DNA of 64,000 nt from Naematelia aurantialba (lineage: Eukaryota; Basidiomycota; Tremellomycetes; Tremellales; Naemateliaceae), in contig JAKFAO010000003.1 of NCBI GenBank assembly GCA_021527695.1, positions 1,240,001 through 1,304,000 of the forward strand. The letters are read 5' to 3'. Below the pieces are notes generated by a model that did not search any database, had not been told where the DNA came from, and was given only the letters and a program-made list of their open reading frames with translations. Made by a program: the position numbers and the translations under genes. Of the stretch, positions 1 through 10,774 are shown piece after piece (position 1 is the first letter of the stretch; each line of letters begins with the position of its first letter).

Positions 1-2737
1 CCATCCTCGACTCTAGATCTGTTTGAAACTGCACGGTCCAACTGACGGACTGACAGGGCCTTTGTGACTTTCCTTACTGCTGGATTCCCGACTCGCGATG
101 CGACGGTCCCGCTCATGCTTGCTCTCGAGGCAGGCGGAGCAGATATCATCGAGCTCGGCGTCCCATTCAGCGATCCCATTGCTGATGGCCCGGTCATCCA
201 AAAAGCGAACACTGTGAGCTCCCAGGTCCATAAATGGCGCACCTGAGCTCATATATATCGCAGGTGGCTATCGAGAATGGCGTACACTACACGGACTGCT
301 TGGATTATGTGCGGGAAGCCCGCAAACAGGGACTTAAAGCGCCAGTCCTACTTATGGGTAAGCAGATCGCCGATGGGAATTTGGAAGCGCCGTTATGCTG
401 AATCTGTCAAGGATACTACAACCCCTTGATCGCGTATGGGGAGGAGAAGGGTGTTGAGGACGCAAAGGCAGCTGGCGCAAATGGCTTCATCATGGTTGAT
501 TTACCGCCCGAGGAAGCCGTCAAGTTTAGAAATATCTGTACTTCTTCTGGGTGAGCTGAACAGCCTCCCAATACTCCTCTGCCCTAGGCTGGTCATCCTG
601 TCACGGATCTTGCTGACAGGCAATTTAGCATGTCTTACGTCCCCTTGGTCGCTCCGTCAACCTCGATAGATCGAGTAAAGTTCTTGTCCACCATCGCAGA
701 TTCCTTCATCTACGTCGTTTCCAAGGTGTGTATCTCTCTGCGAAGGCCATTCGAATCGGGCTGAATGCATATAGATGGGCGTAACGGGATCCGCCGCTGG
801 GACAGCAATGTCGGCCGGTCTGCCCGAACTCATCGCTCGCATCCGGTCGTTCACACCCGTTCCTCTCGCCGTTGGCTTTGGCGTAGATAACCGGACCCAC
901 TTTGACTTTGTCACTGCCGCCGGAGCAGATGGTGTCGTCATCGGATCAAAGATCATCAAAATCATCTTCGAGGAGTCAAAAGTCAACAACGCTCCTCAGG
1001 CTCTGGAAGCATACTGCCGAGAGATCTCACTTAAGGGACAACCGAAGAAACCGCTCGGTCGAAAGACCCACAACGCGGATGACAATGGCCACCCCTCACC
1101 TATACTCCCCATTCCTTCGGACGATCCCTTGGCCAAAGATGCTCTGAAAGTCAAATCCCCCGGCAAATTGCCGTCGCGATTCGGGATATTCGGCGGCGCG
1201 TACGTCCCAGAGTCATTGGTGGACTGTCTGGCCGAGCTGGAGGCGGCGTATGTCGAGGCCAAGGAGGATCCATTATTCTGGAAAGAGTTTGAGGATATGT
1301 TTGGGTACATGAACCGGCCTAGTGAGCTGTATTTGGCCGAGAGATTGACAGCGGAGATGGGCGGAGCAAAGATCTGGTTAAAGTGTGTCACTTCTCTTGC
1401 TTCCATTAGACTGCCGGGATCTTTGCTGACTCTTGTAGACGGGAGGATCTGAACCACACCGGTTCACACAAGATCAACAACGCTGTGGGTCAGATCCTGT
1501 TAGCGAAGCGCTTGGGGAAGAAAAGGATCATCGCAGAGACTGGTGCTGGTCAGCATGGTGTCGCCACCGCCACTGTCTGCGCCAAGTTCGGGTTGGAGTG
1601 TGTCATCTATATGGGAGCAGAAGACGTTCGGCGTCAGGAGCTTAATGTCTTCCGAATCAGGATGCTGGGAGGCAAAGTCCGTCACTCTTATATCCTTGCT
1701 TTGACGTGTTGAAGCTGACTCTCCTAGGTGATTCCAGTCACAGCTGGGACGCAGACCCTCAAAGACGCCGTCAACGAGGCGATGCGCGAGTGGGTGACCC
1801 GATTGGACACGACACACTACTTGATTGGATCTGCCATTGGCCCGCATCCTTTCCCGACTATTGTGCGAGACTTCCAGCGTGTCATTGGCCGAGAGATCAA
1901 GAGTCAGTTGGCTGAGAAACGGGGGAAACTGCCCGACGCTGTGGTCGCATGTGTTGGCGGAGGAAGTAATGCCATTGGCACGTTCTATGACTTTATCGAG
2001 GATGAGTCGGTGCGACTCTTGGGTGTGGAGGCCGGCGGTCATGGCCTTGATACCGAGGCTCACTCGGGTCAGTCATCGTTTCATGCTTGACCGGCCGAAT
2101 TGTACTGACTTGCATTAGCGACTCTGTCAAAAGGAGTGGTCGGCGTTGTGCACGGTGCTAGCTCGTACATCATCCAGAGCAAGACTGGTCAGCTCACCCC
2201 AACGCACAGTATCAGCGCTGGTGAGTCCTCACCACCCTGTCACGAACATCATATGAAACCTGGCACTTTGCTTACGCGCGTTAGGACTCGATTACAACTC
2301 GGTTGGACCTGAGCATAGTTACTTGAAGGACATTGGTCGGGCGGAATACATCGCTGCAGACGACATACAATGCCTACAAGCGTTCCGCATGGTCACAGAG
2401 ATGGAGGGTATCATTCCTGCGCTCGAGTCGTCCCATGCTCTCTGGGGAGGTATGCAGCTCGCAAAGACGCTCCCCAAAGACAAGGACGTGGTCATGTGAG
2501 TCTCCGTCGCCGTGCTGGGATACGTGTTGTATTGCTTTGTGTTACTGTATGTAGTGTGGTCCTGTGTCGTAGGGCGTTGTGTCGTGTGTCGTTGTGTGGT
2601 GGTGTTTCGCGTTGGGTGGGGGCTGACGTGTGATTAGCTGCCTGAGCGGGAATGGAGCAAAGGACGTCGCCGAGGTGCTGTTGACATTGAAGAACAAGGA
2701 GATGGCAGACAAGCTCAACTGGCACGTCGCAGAGTAG
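1..2737 (+). CDS. TRP5: Bifunctional tryptophan synthase (alpha-beta fusion), 5' truncated
   Basis: This gene makes tryptophan from indole-3-glycerol phosphate and serine in the cytosol. The window opens in an intron; the first visible exon reads [11 protein letters not shown], the alpha-subunit start region, so the first exon or exons lie outside. Alpha motifs follow ([31 protein letters not shown], then [10 protein letters not shown]). A linker near 1030-1160 joins the beta subunit ([17 protein letters not shown]). The beta part has the PLP lysine motif [19 protein letters not shown], the phosphate-binding GGGSNAIG and the C-terminal [10 protein letters not shown]. At least eight introns interrupt the coding sequence; phases at the first two visible junctions close. 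The stop is TAG at 2735-2737 after LNWHVAE. The alpha-then-beta order on one chain is the usual fungal arrangement. Only the 5' end is missing. Confidence 0.96.
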
Positions 2738-3030
2738 ACGGGAGTTCTGCAACCAGTTGCAGTCACTGTATGCATACATTGCGTCTGCCGGTTGATATTA
2801 TGCAGATGAAGCTTGACCTGCAATAGTCATGTACTACATCAGGACTACCAGTTAGACTGGCACGAGCGGGCACGCCAAAGTTCGCAGTTTCAAGAGTCGC
2901 CAAGAGGATATGCATCTCCACAAGCCACTGAGTGTGCATGCAGGACGTGGACCTTTGACATGCCCATTGAAACCGTAAAAACAGCATACAACATGCAAAG
3001 CACAATGCGAGAATCGCAAACCGAGCCTGG
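2738..3030. other. Convergent intergenic region
   Basis: This is the 3' side of two converging genes, the tryptophan synthase and the uncharacterised minus-strand gene. No open frame with coding character and no repeat was seen. It should hold both transcript ends. Confidence 0.5.
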
Positions 3031-5079
3031 TCAATGACCTAGACCCAGCGCGCCTCTCCTATGTCCCTTGGTATCGACCTGCGCCCACTGCGCACTGAGA
3101 CTCAGAACAGGCGACGGCGGCGACAACGGCGACGATGGCGACAACACCAATCCCCGCACCTCGACCTCTGGCGTCCTGAGCTCGAGCTCGTCGGTTGATA
3201 AGCTCAGAGTCGAGAAATCCAACGAAGGTGCCCGGGAAGAGGTCGACCGGCTCGACACCGATCCCGAAACTGACCTCACTTCGGATGCAGACCCAGTCCC
3301 CGTCGGCCGCGACCGCGACCGAGACCCGGACCAGGACCCGGACACGGACACAGATGTCGAGCTCCCTGATCCCGATCTCGGTGTCGATCCCGGTTGCGTG
3401 TTGACGGTCAGTGACGGTCGGGGCGTGGCGGAGATACCTAGCCCATGAGGCGGCGAGAGGCTAGGCGAGAGGGGAGCGACAGGGGCGGAGAGAGTGGTTG
3501 TTTTAGATAGTGGTGAGGCGGTGTGGACGGTCGAGCTTGTATGTGTCAGACGGCCAAGAGGACGTGGCGTGCGTTTAGTCGATGTCGACGAGGTTGCCGA
3601 CGCTGTGCTGGGTTTGGCACAGTCCGACCCGATAACAGCAGGAGCAGTACTTGGTCTAGCGCGGGACGGGCGACGATCGCCAAGCGGTAAAGTGCTTGGC
3701 GACACCGCAGGAAGCGGCGCCATGCGCGGCGAGCTGGATGAATCGAGCGCGGGCGAGCGCGGCGCGCGGCTTGGGTTCGGTGAGAGGAGGTGCTCTGCCA
3801 CGGGCATGAGAGGCTGGAATACCGGCTGGTCGTCTGAAGGGATAGTGCGTGCGAGCTTGTCGAACGCCGCGGTGTCGATCCAGACTGACAGAGTCACAAT
3901 GTTGCCGTTGGAGTACGCGGAGGGAAAGTAGTGCGAGATGGGGAGTGAGTCGTCGGCCAGCGCTTTCGGCTCGGGTGATGTGGGCGGATACCTAGGCGAA
4001 AAACGTTAGAGGGATCTTCGCACGAAAGGCGAGTGGGGGGGGAAAGGGGAGAAAAGTTGTAGGAAGATGCATGCAGTACTCACGGCCAGGGCATGCGACC
4101 TCCCTTCAGCCCGTCCCGGTCTTCAATGACCAAGATCTCCTCGTGACTCATCTCGACTCGCCAGAGGACCATGTTGTCTAAGCAGCTCACTGGCCGCCCA
4201 TCCGCCTTCAACGCAGCCGCTTTCAGCTCCGCTACGGTACTGCACGGCGCGACGTCGACCACGGCCGGCGGCATCCGCCTCTCGAGCTTTGCTGCCGTAG
4301 ACAAGCTCCTGAGGCTCGAACTCGAACCTGGTCGCGAGTGCAACGATACTCGCCGGACATCTTTCGGCGCAAAGTGGACTTGCATCGTCAGAGGGATGGA
4401 GCCTGAGGTCGGGTCAGCAGTGTCTTCGTCTGTACAGTCACACCGAGAACGCTTACTGGAGGGACAGACGGGGCATGTGCGAACAAGAATCGAAATAGCA
4501 TCCGACGCGATCGTGGAGCCGGCAAACCAGTCTTCCAGAGTGATACTGGTCAACTGGGCCCCGTTGCCTTGCCTGTCCGCATGTCCGATGCTGGCAGCGT
4601 ACTGCTCGGGATCGTCTAGATTGAACGACGAGAAAGAGGTGATGAGATTGACGGGCACGCCATAACTCTCATGGTACGTCCTTGCCTGGCACTGCGCTTG
4701 CCAGGGGATAGATACCTGCAGTTCTCAGCGGCATGCGCGCGAAGATCTCAGAGGCAGGTGCTAGATCTCAGAGGCAGGTGCTGAAGCTCACCTTGAAGAG
4801 GCTCATCCCTACTGGCCCGATTTTTGCGGAGATTGCTTCTCGCGCTGCAGCCACCCCTCCTCTCGGGTCGACCTCGATGTAGAACATGCCATGTTCACGG
4901 TCTAGCGGCACTGGGTCGAGGGCGACCCGCAGAATGAGCTTCGGAGTGATGACTTGCGGGACGTTGTCCGGGGTCGGGGCGAGTGTGGATGAACTGGAAG
5001 AGGGAGATGAGGGTGTGGATGTGCACACGCTGCTGGGAGACGCTGACTTGTTGTGCCTTTTTCGCGAGAAGAAGCCCAT
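3031..5079 (-). CDS. Uncharacterised Ser/Pro-rich protein
   Basis: Four exons (5079-4792, 4685-4457, 4402-4084, 3991-3031) join in consistent phase to about 598 residues. The protein starts MGFFSRKRHNKS, followed by a Ser/Thr/Pro-rich stretch. Next comes a more ordered part of about 250 residues (TPKLILRVALDPVPLD, YHESYGVPVNLITSFSSF, then MVLWRVEMSHEEILVIEDRD). The C-terminal half is low complexity, rich in Ser, Pro, Arg and Thr. I do not recognise the family. The ordered part could be a ubiquitin-like or RA-like fold, but that is only a guess. An in-frame ATG at 5124 would add 15 residues; I chose 5079 because the shorter start is a clean MGFF N-terminus. Introns are 106, 54 and 92 nt; the 54-nt one is a multiple of three without a stop. 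Confidence 0.72.
4744..4783. repeat. 20-bp tandem duplication in an intron
   Basis: The unit gatctcagaggcaggtgct plus a/g occurs twice head to tail inside the first intron (4686-4791) of the uncharacterised minus-strand gene. It looks like a recent local duplication. Confidence 0.85.
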
Positions 5080-6796
5080 GATCACTCGACCGACACTCTC
5101 GCCAGTGTCGAATACGCAACGCAAGAAACAATATGAGGTGTAAATGGCAAGAGTTACGACAACGACTGATTTATTGGGTGTAGTGTGACTATGTCTTCGG
5201 TACCGTCCTCACTGGCACGCTTGCAAATCCAAATAGATCAGCCCAGCCGCAAGCGGTCAGCATCTTAGTACTTCAACACGGTAGCCACGGTCATGCATCA
5301 CCGAGAGTCAGGAGCCGAAGTCATGTCACTCCGGCATTTCTGGCACACGGAGGACGGGTAATCTGTGGGAGATCTCGAAGAGCACGTCAGGGGCCATGAT
5401 CACTTGGGCTAGAGGTGCGACAGATCCGGACCACGGGCATAGCTCAGGCGCAAATGCTGAGGAAGGAGGATGGGTCCATCGCTCGGTTTCCAAACACGGC
5501 GTCAGGCGATCGAGTTGTGCCGGGACCGGCTGAGGTGGGTTGCGAGTTGCGGAAAGGCGTTCGCTCCACCCGGCGTTCCCTGCAGACCATGGGGGTACGA
5601 GCCGTGAAGACCAGAGGCGTATGTGACATGTACAAGGCAAAACCGAGGAGAAAAGTAAGACATTCAATTGTGGTCTGGCCGGATGAGGAAAGTCGGGACA
5701 AGGATCCGGTTTTCCACTGGCCGAATGCGTTGGCAGTCACAGCTTGTCACTTTGGGACGGACGGCGTGCTTGAGTCATACAACGGAACAGCATGTGTCAC
5801 GGAGCAGATGTCCAGGTCTGGGCATGTGCAGACCTCGGCTCGCAGAAGATCCGTGGCGTGCTGATGCAAACTATGCGGCCAAAATCAAGGTCAAAGTCTG
5901 GGTGACAATCATGTCTCTGGGCGTAGATCGGTCAGCGAATGCACTCTATGCACAGCATCGCTGAACTGCAACCGGCCAGGGTCGATGTAAGTCGAGTGCT
6001 AGGTCAAGCTGGGGTTAGGAAAGTGTCACAAGCACGCTGTGGGCAACTGCGTCTCTGAATGGGGCAGGGAAGAAAATGCTCAACTGCAGTCAGTCTCTCT
6101 ACCAGACCATGGCTAGACCGCTGCGCCGACGAAAGCGATCGGGGCTCAGTCCGGGCTCAGTTGGGGGCTCAGTGGTCTGGCAGACGCCTACCGTGCTACT
6201 AATGCCTTCTCATAGCGGACCTCCAACGACCTCCACGTCGCTGCTCGCTACGTCGGATGTCCTCGCCTACGGCCAATACGGCGTACGTTGGATGACCTTC
6301 GCGTTCGCGATCCCCTACCCCGTTTCCCACCACGTCCAAGCAGAGTGTGCACGGACATCGATGATGACCATGCTGCCTGCCCCAAATCTCACAAAGGATC
6401 GCAAACCTTGGTCACCGCGGGACCCATGGTGGAAACCTGCGCTGCACAGTCCAGAGCCCCTCGCTCCTAGCTGCGCTCGTCTCCTTTCAAGATCTCGCTC
6501 TCCGCCCGTTCAACGGAGGGCAAAAGGGAGGTGTTTCAGTCCTCCTTTATGGATCGACAAGGATACTCGAGGCCGTTGACCGTTGAAAAGAGCGACCGCC
6601 AACAGGCTTAACCTTTCAACCCGGCCCCCAAGCATAGCCAAGAACGCGTTCTCCCATTCAACTATAGTGTGGCCAACCGTTGTGCACGTCTTGCATACGA
6701 CTGACTAGTGTCTTTTAATCGCAACAAGGCAAGCCGTAGCTTGCCGAGGCCTGACCAGCAGCAAGTGTCTCCTTTCTCACCACTCACCAAGCAAGA
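5080..6796. other. Gene-free divergent intergenic region, 1.7 kb
   Basis: This lies between two divergent genes and should carry both promoters. The open frames inside (longest about 150 codons at 5415-5864) show no family motif or low-complexity bias typical of the neighbouring proteins, and no splice-compatible continuation. No tRNA B-box or repeat was found. It is long for an intergenic gap here. A long 5' leader of the HMG-box gene, as is common for fungal developmental regulators, is possible but not shown. Confidence 0.5.
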
Positions 6797-9243
6797 ATGT
6801 CAAGCCCCAGAACTGGTGGTGCTGAATTCGAAGTCGTCAGTGGCGACTTGCTTGAACAAGTCCGCGAAGCATCGGGCGAAGGTGAGTGCAGCGTCACTCG
6901 TCCGCTGCCACTGCCACGCGCCAGTCGAGTGTCAGCTGATCCTCGACTGAGCAGGCGAGCGACGCAAGTCTTCGTCGCCCGAGCAACAGCGATCTCCAGC
7001 TGCAGCGTCGGCAAGCCAGCTGAACAACACCCACGTCGCCACTCACTCTCCCCGACCCACAAGTCCACTGACCCCGTCGCCTGAAGAGACTAACCAAGGA
7101 GACCAAACTGAAGCAGCACGAGCCTCAAGCCGGGCATCGAGTCACCACACCCCTGAAGCTCCGGTTCCTCATGAATTTTCAGATCCCGCTCACCAGATCG
7201 CCAACGAAGACATCGATCCCGCCCTTCTCCAGGCAGACGCATTCGGAGAGCCCGACCCCGACCAGGCGTCTCATCAGGTGAACGTCACTGTCCAGGAATC
7301 TGCACAAGAACAGTGGTCAGGCGACCGTACGGCTCGTCCGGGCGATTCGTTCCCTGGTCAGTCGACTCAACAGACATGGCCGTTACAGACCAGTCTTCCG
7401 TTCAATGTGGCCTCCCAGCCGCCGTCCAGCTCGTCCGAGTCTCCCGCCACGCCGCTTGGACTGGGCATAAACGCCGCGTACTCCAGTGAATCCTCCTACA
7501 ACTTGTCTCGCCAGAGCAGTTTGAGCAACTTGTCGTACTTTGGTGCGGAGCAAGGCACCTCGGTCGGAGAAGGCAGCGAGTTCGGTGGCGAAAGTGATGC
7601 AGGCGGTGGCGTCCCTGGACCCAAGCCCAAGAAGAGCCACGCGAGGAAGGTCAGTCACTTTGCGAGGCCAATGACAGGTCGTAGGCTGATGCAAGAGACA
7701 CAGCAACCGCCGGGACACATCAAGCGTGCGCGGAACAAGTTCATCCTGTTCAGGAAGCACATTACCGATTCGGGCTTGATCCCCCCGAGCGTCGAGGTGA
7801 AGCATCAGAACATCTCCGTCGTGGTATGTCCGTCCCCCCTCTGCATACCGTCTCCAATGCTGACCAAGAACTCTTCACTTCTCCCCCTCCCTCTCAATTC
7901 CATCCGCTTTCCCTGTCCCTTCTACTGGTGGTCGATGATGTGTTCAACATCTCTTTGTGTTCTCCTTCTTCCGCCTTGGTTGGCACAACAGGCTGCCAAG
8001 ATGTGGAGAGAAGCGCCACTGGAAGTACGTCAGAAATTCGAGGAACAAGCCCTGCGCGAGAAAGAGGAACATCAGCGCAAGTACCCGGGATACCGATACC
8101 AGCCGGTCGTGCGTCGCACCGACATCATCAGACGGAGGGTGCGCAAAGATCCCGCCGAGGACGACAAGGTCGACGCCGTGGCGGAGGCGCTCATCAAGGG
8201 CAAAGCGGGCGACGCGCTGGAGAAAGAGATTCGGGAGCAGATGACTACGCGCAGCGAGGCTGGAGACAGCTCTGACGGCGAAGGTAGTCGGCAGGCCGCC
8301 TCGGCCTCAGGTTCCAGAAGGTCAGTGTCCCCCTCCCTCCACCGCTCGCCCAGTGCCTTACCCACCTTACTCCACCCATCTCCATTTCTACGCTACAGGG
8401 GCGCCCACGCACTCACCTCGCCGAGGGCCATGCGTCCGGGCTCGTTTTGACCCTTGAGCTGTTATCTGACGATCTGGCAGGCGGCGGCGGGAAGTCGGTC
8501 AGCTATCCAAAGGTGCTATTAGGGCGCAACGGGCGCAAGCGCGGGCCAAGCAGATGCGCCAGAACCTGCTCGGGTCCAACCTGCTCAACATGTCCATGTA
8601 CAACGCGGCTCAGCAGCAGCAACAGGCCCAGCAGCAGCAGCATGCGCGGACGATGCATGCGCACACGCATCCCGGTATGCAGTATGCCGTGGCCGAAAGC
8701 TACCTGCCTGTCGGATACGACCTCGACGGCCGCCCCGTCATGCCGCATCAATACCCTGGCGAGATGTATCCTCACGGCGGGATGCCGGGGATGCCGGGCC
8801 CCGACGAGAGCATGTACCATCTCCCGCCGCTCGATGGCCCAGGCTACAACCTCGGTTGGCCGGGCGAACAAGCGCTCGACCCGTACTGGAACCATCCGCC
8901 CGTGCAGGACGGATACGTCCATCCCGAGGCTGGCGCCGGCCATCCCGACGAGTACTACGGCAACACCGAGTACGCCCTGCCGCCCCTCATGGAAGGCTCG
9001 CACGAGGGCGTGGTTCCTGGCCCAAGCATCAACATGTCGATCACTGCGGCAGGCGACGACGTGAACGGCGTGGATCCGCGCATGCGCGACTGGACGGGCG
9101 AGGAGAACCAGACCCCGTCGGGACACGTCATGTTCAGCGAGAGGCTGTTTGATGGCCTCGGCAGCGCGGGTCTCGGCAGGGACGACGGTCTAGCCGCGTT
9201 TGACGAGGCTATGAAGGATGCGCAGGAGATCAATCCTTGGTGA
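6797..9243 (+). CDS. HMG-box transcription factor (MATA-type HMG domain)
   Basis: Four exons (6797-6881, 6955-7823, 7992-8320, 8481-9243) give 681 residues. The N-terminal 250 residues are disordered, rich in Ser, Pro and Gln. The HMG box begins HIKRARNKFILFRKH, continues across the second intron at AAKMWREAPLEVRQKFE and ends in YPGYRYQPVVRR, the basic tail typical of the fungal MATA/Ste11/Prf1/Mat2 class. The usual RPMNAF or RPPNAF start is replaced by RARNKF. The C-terminal part has QQQQQAQQQQ and a Gly/Pro/Tyr/Met-rich activation-like region. It should act in the nucleus as a sequence-specific DNA-binding regulator. Members of this class control mating or filamentation in other basidiomycetes, but which one this is cannot be told. 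The second intron (7824-7991) is 168 nt, stop-free and in frame. Confidence 0.9.
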
Positions 9244-9548
9244 TGTAGCGCCGAGGAGTCGGGGACGTCGCTGCGTCTGCTTGTACATCTTGTGGTGTTG
9301 TGGTCGATGATGGTGCATGTGAGCGTGCGATGCGGGGTGAGGACCTTGTCACCGCGAGCCATGAGCAAACACCGTCATTGTTGGATGAAATGCATTTGCC
9401 ATTCATTTTTCGTTTGCACCTCTCCCTTTGTTATGCTCCGCACTATCGACGTCGCCTACGCCATTCCCCGTTGACATTCTATTCCTCTGATTCGTCCTTC
9501 ACGGCACCACGCGGCACGGCGACGGACTGGCATAGTCAGCAATCCGCT
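9244..9548. other. Convergent intergenic region
   Basis: About 305 bp lie between the ends of the HMG-box gene and the small mitochondrial-type gene. The DNA is T/C-rich on the + strand in part. Nothing else is recognised. Confidence 0.45.
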
Positions 9549-10520
9549 TCACACAGTTGACGATTCCGAGTCGTCATCTGAGCCTCTGACCGTCTGATCT
9601 CTTCCGCCCTTCGCCCCTCGAATCCCCGGGCATGCACTCCGATATTCTCCGCAATGGTCCTGGCGTGATGGGCACCGACTCACCTCAGCCTGCTGCAAGC
9701 TCTGCGTGAGCTTCTCCTTGGTGGGAGCGTCTCCGCTGTCCTCCGCACCGCCAGACTCGTCGCTCTCGTTGTCCTCGCCCTTGGACTCTGCTTCCGTGTC
9801 CTTTGGATCGTCAGCCATCAGCTGGCCATCTCCTTCCCTACACTGCCAGCTGTTGCGGCAGAGGGCGATATATGAGTATGTGCACAGAGATAGATATGAG
9901 TATGTGCAGCGGGCGATATATGAGTATGTGCAGAGGTAGACGAAAGTCGTAGGATGATTCGCAGGTGAAGGTGAAGGAAGGCTCGAACGGCTGAAACCTG
10001 AGCTCGCAGTCGCAACTCACCTCGGATTGCTGTGGGGCACCTTCGTCGTCCTGTTGTTCGGACGCTTCTTGAGCGGAGACGGAAGACTCGCCGCCAGCGT
10101 CACCGGCATTCTCAGCTCTCTGGTGGGTGTCGGGGTGCGGGACGTGGTGCGAGTTGTCTTGTCCGTAGAACGTAACGTATGCGCCCTACACGACACAGGT
10201 GCACCCCATCAGCCGAGTCTAGCCAAACAGACAGACAGAGATATGCAAGATATATGCAAGATACGACAGACAGAGATATGCTGCAAGATAGGCCTGGGGA
10301 TGCTGGACCTGGGCCTCGGGGTCAGATACGCCACACGTACCAGGGGGATGAAGAAGGCCGCTGAGCCCAAGATCCACAGCCGGTCGGAACCGGCTTCATG
10401 GCCCCCGCTCCCCGAGGATTGGTACCGACGAGCAATGGCGGGTGCCCTGCTCGACGCGAACGAGGCAGCCAGTGACGGGCGAAGGGAGCGAGTGAGGCGA
10501 GCAGCTGAGCGCAGAGACAT
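9549..10520 (-). CDS. Predicted mitochondrial single-pass membrane protein
   Basis: Exon 1 starts at 10520 with MSLRSAARLTRSLRPSLAAS, an Arg/Ser/Ala-rich amphipathic presequence ending near ARRYQSS. One hydrophobic segment follows (RLWILGSAAFFIPLGAYVTF), split by an intron after IPL. The rest is acidic and polar (QEASEQQDDEGAP, then MADDPKDTEAESKGEDNESD) and ends with KEKLTQSLQQAE and a short tail. The layout of presequence, one helix and acidic tail suggests an inner-membrane protein with its tail outside the matrix; that is inference. I do not recognise the family. The last intron (9594-9683) is optional: it is 90 nt, in frame and stop-free, so spliced and unspliced forms end at the same stop. 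The third exon most simply begins CTG ATG GCT after the acceptor CAG. Confidence 0.72.
9864..9938. repeat. Short tandem repeat in an intron
   Basis: The motif atatgagtatgtgca occurs three times in about 75 bp within an intron of the small mitochondrial-type gene. Spacing is 22-26 bp, so the copies are slightly diverged. Confidence 0.85.
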
Positions 10521-10774
10521 TTCCGGCGGTCAAGAGGTCGTCAATGGGTTGGGAAGGAGCAATGGGTTGAACAGGAATGACGAACGTCACGGAATGCTCC
10601 GGGTTTCCGCTAAGCGACGCATGTCTACCTGATATCTGCAGGACAATCCCAAGAGATGAGCCTGATAACTGTGCAAATGCATACAGACTACGAGTACAAC
10701 AACTAGACTAGCTGCTCCAACGCTCGCACACGGTTCCCAAAATCTCGCGACACCGCTATCACGACTACCAGCTC
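10521..10774. other. Intergenic region upstream of the small mitochondrial-type gene
   Basis: The gap between the Tra1 stop codon and the start of the upstream minus-strand gene is 254 bp. It must hold the Tra1 3' UTR end and the promoter of the mitochondrial-type gene. No distinct motif stands out. Confidence 0.4.

Noticed and set aside
3068..3448. Acidic plus-strand frame opposite the uncharacterised minus-strand gene
   Set aside because: It is the antisense shadow of the Ser/Pro/Arg-rich last exon; the minus-strand model has closed phases over four exons.
5415..5864. Plus-strand open frame of 149 codons
   Set aside because: No family feature, no start context or splice continuation; likely chance.
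8503..9126. Minus-strand open frame of 207 codons
   Set aside because: Antisense shadow of the last exon of the HMG-box gene.
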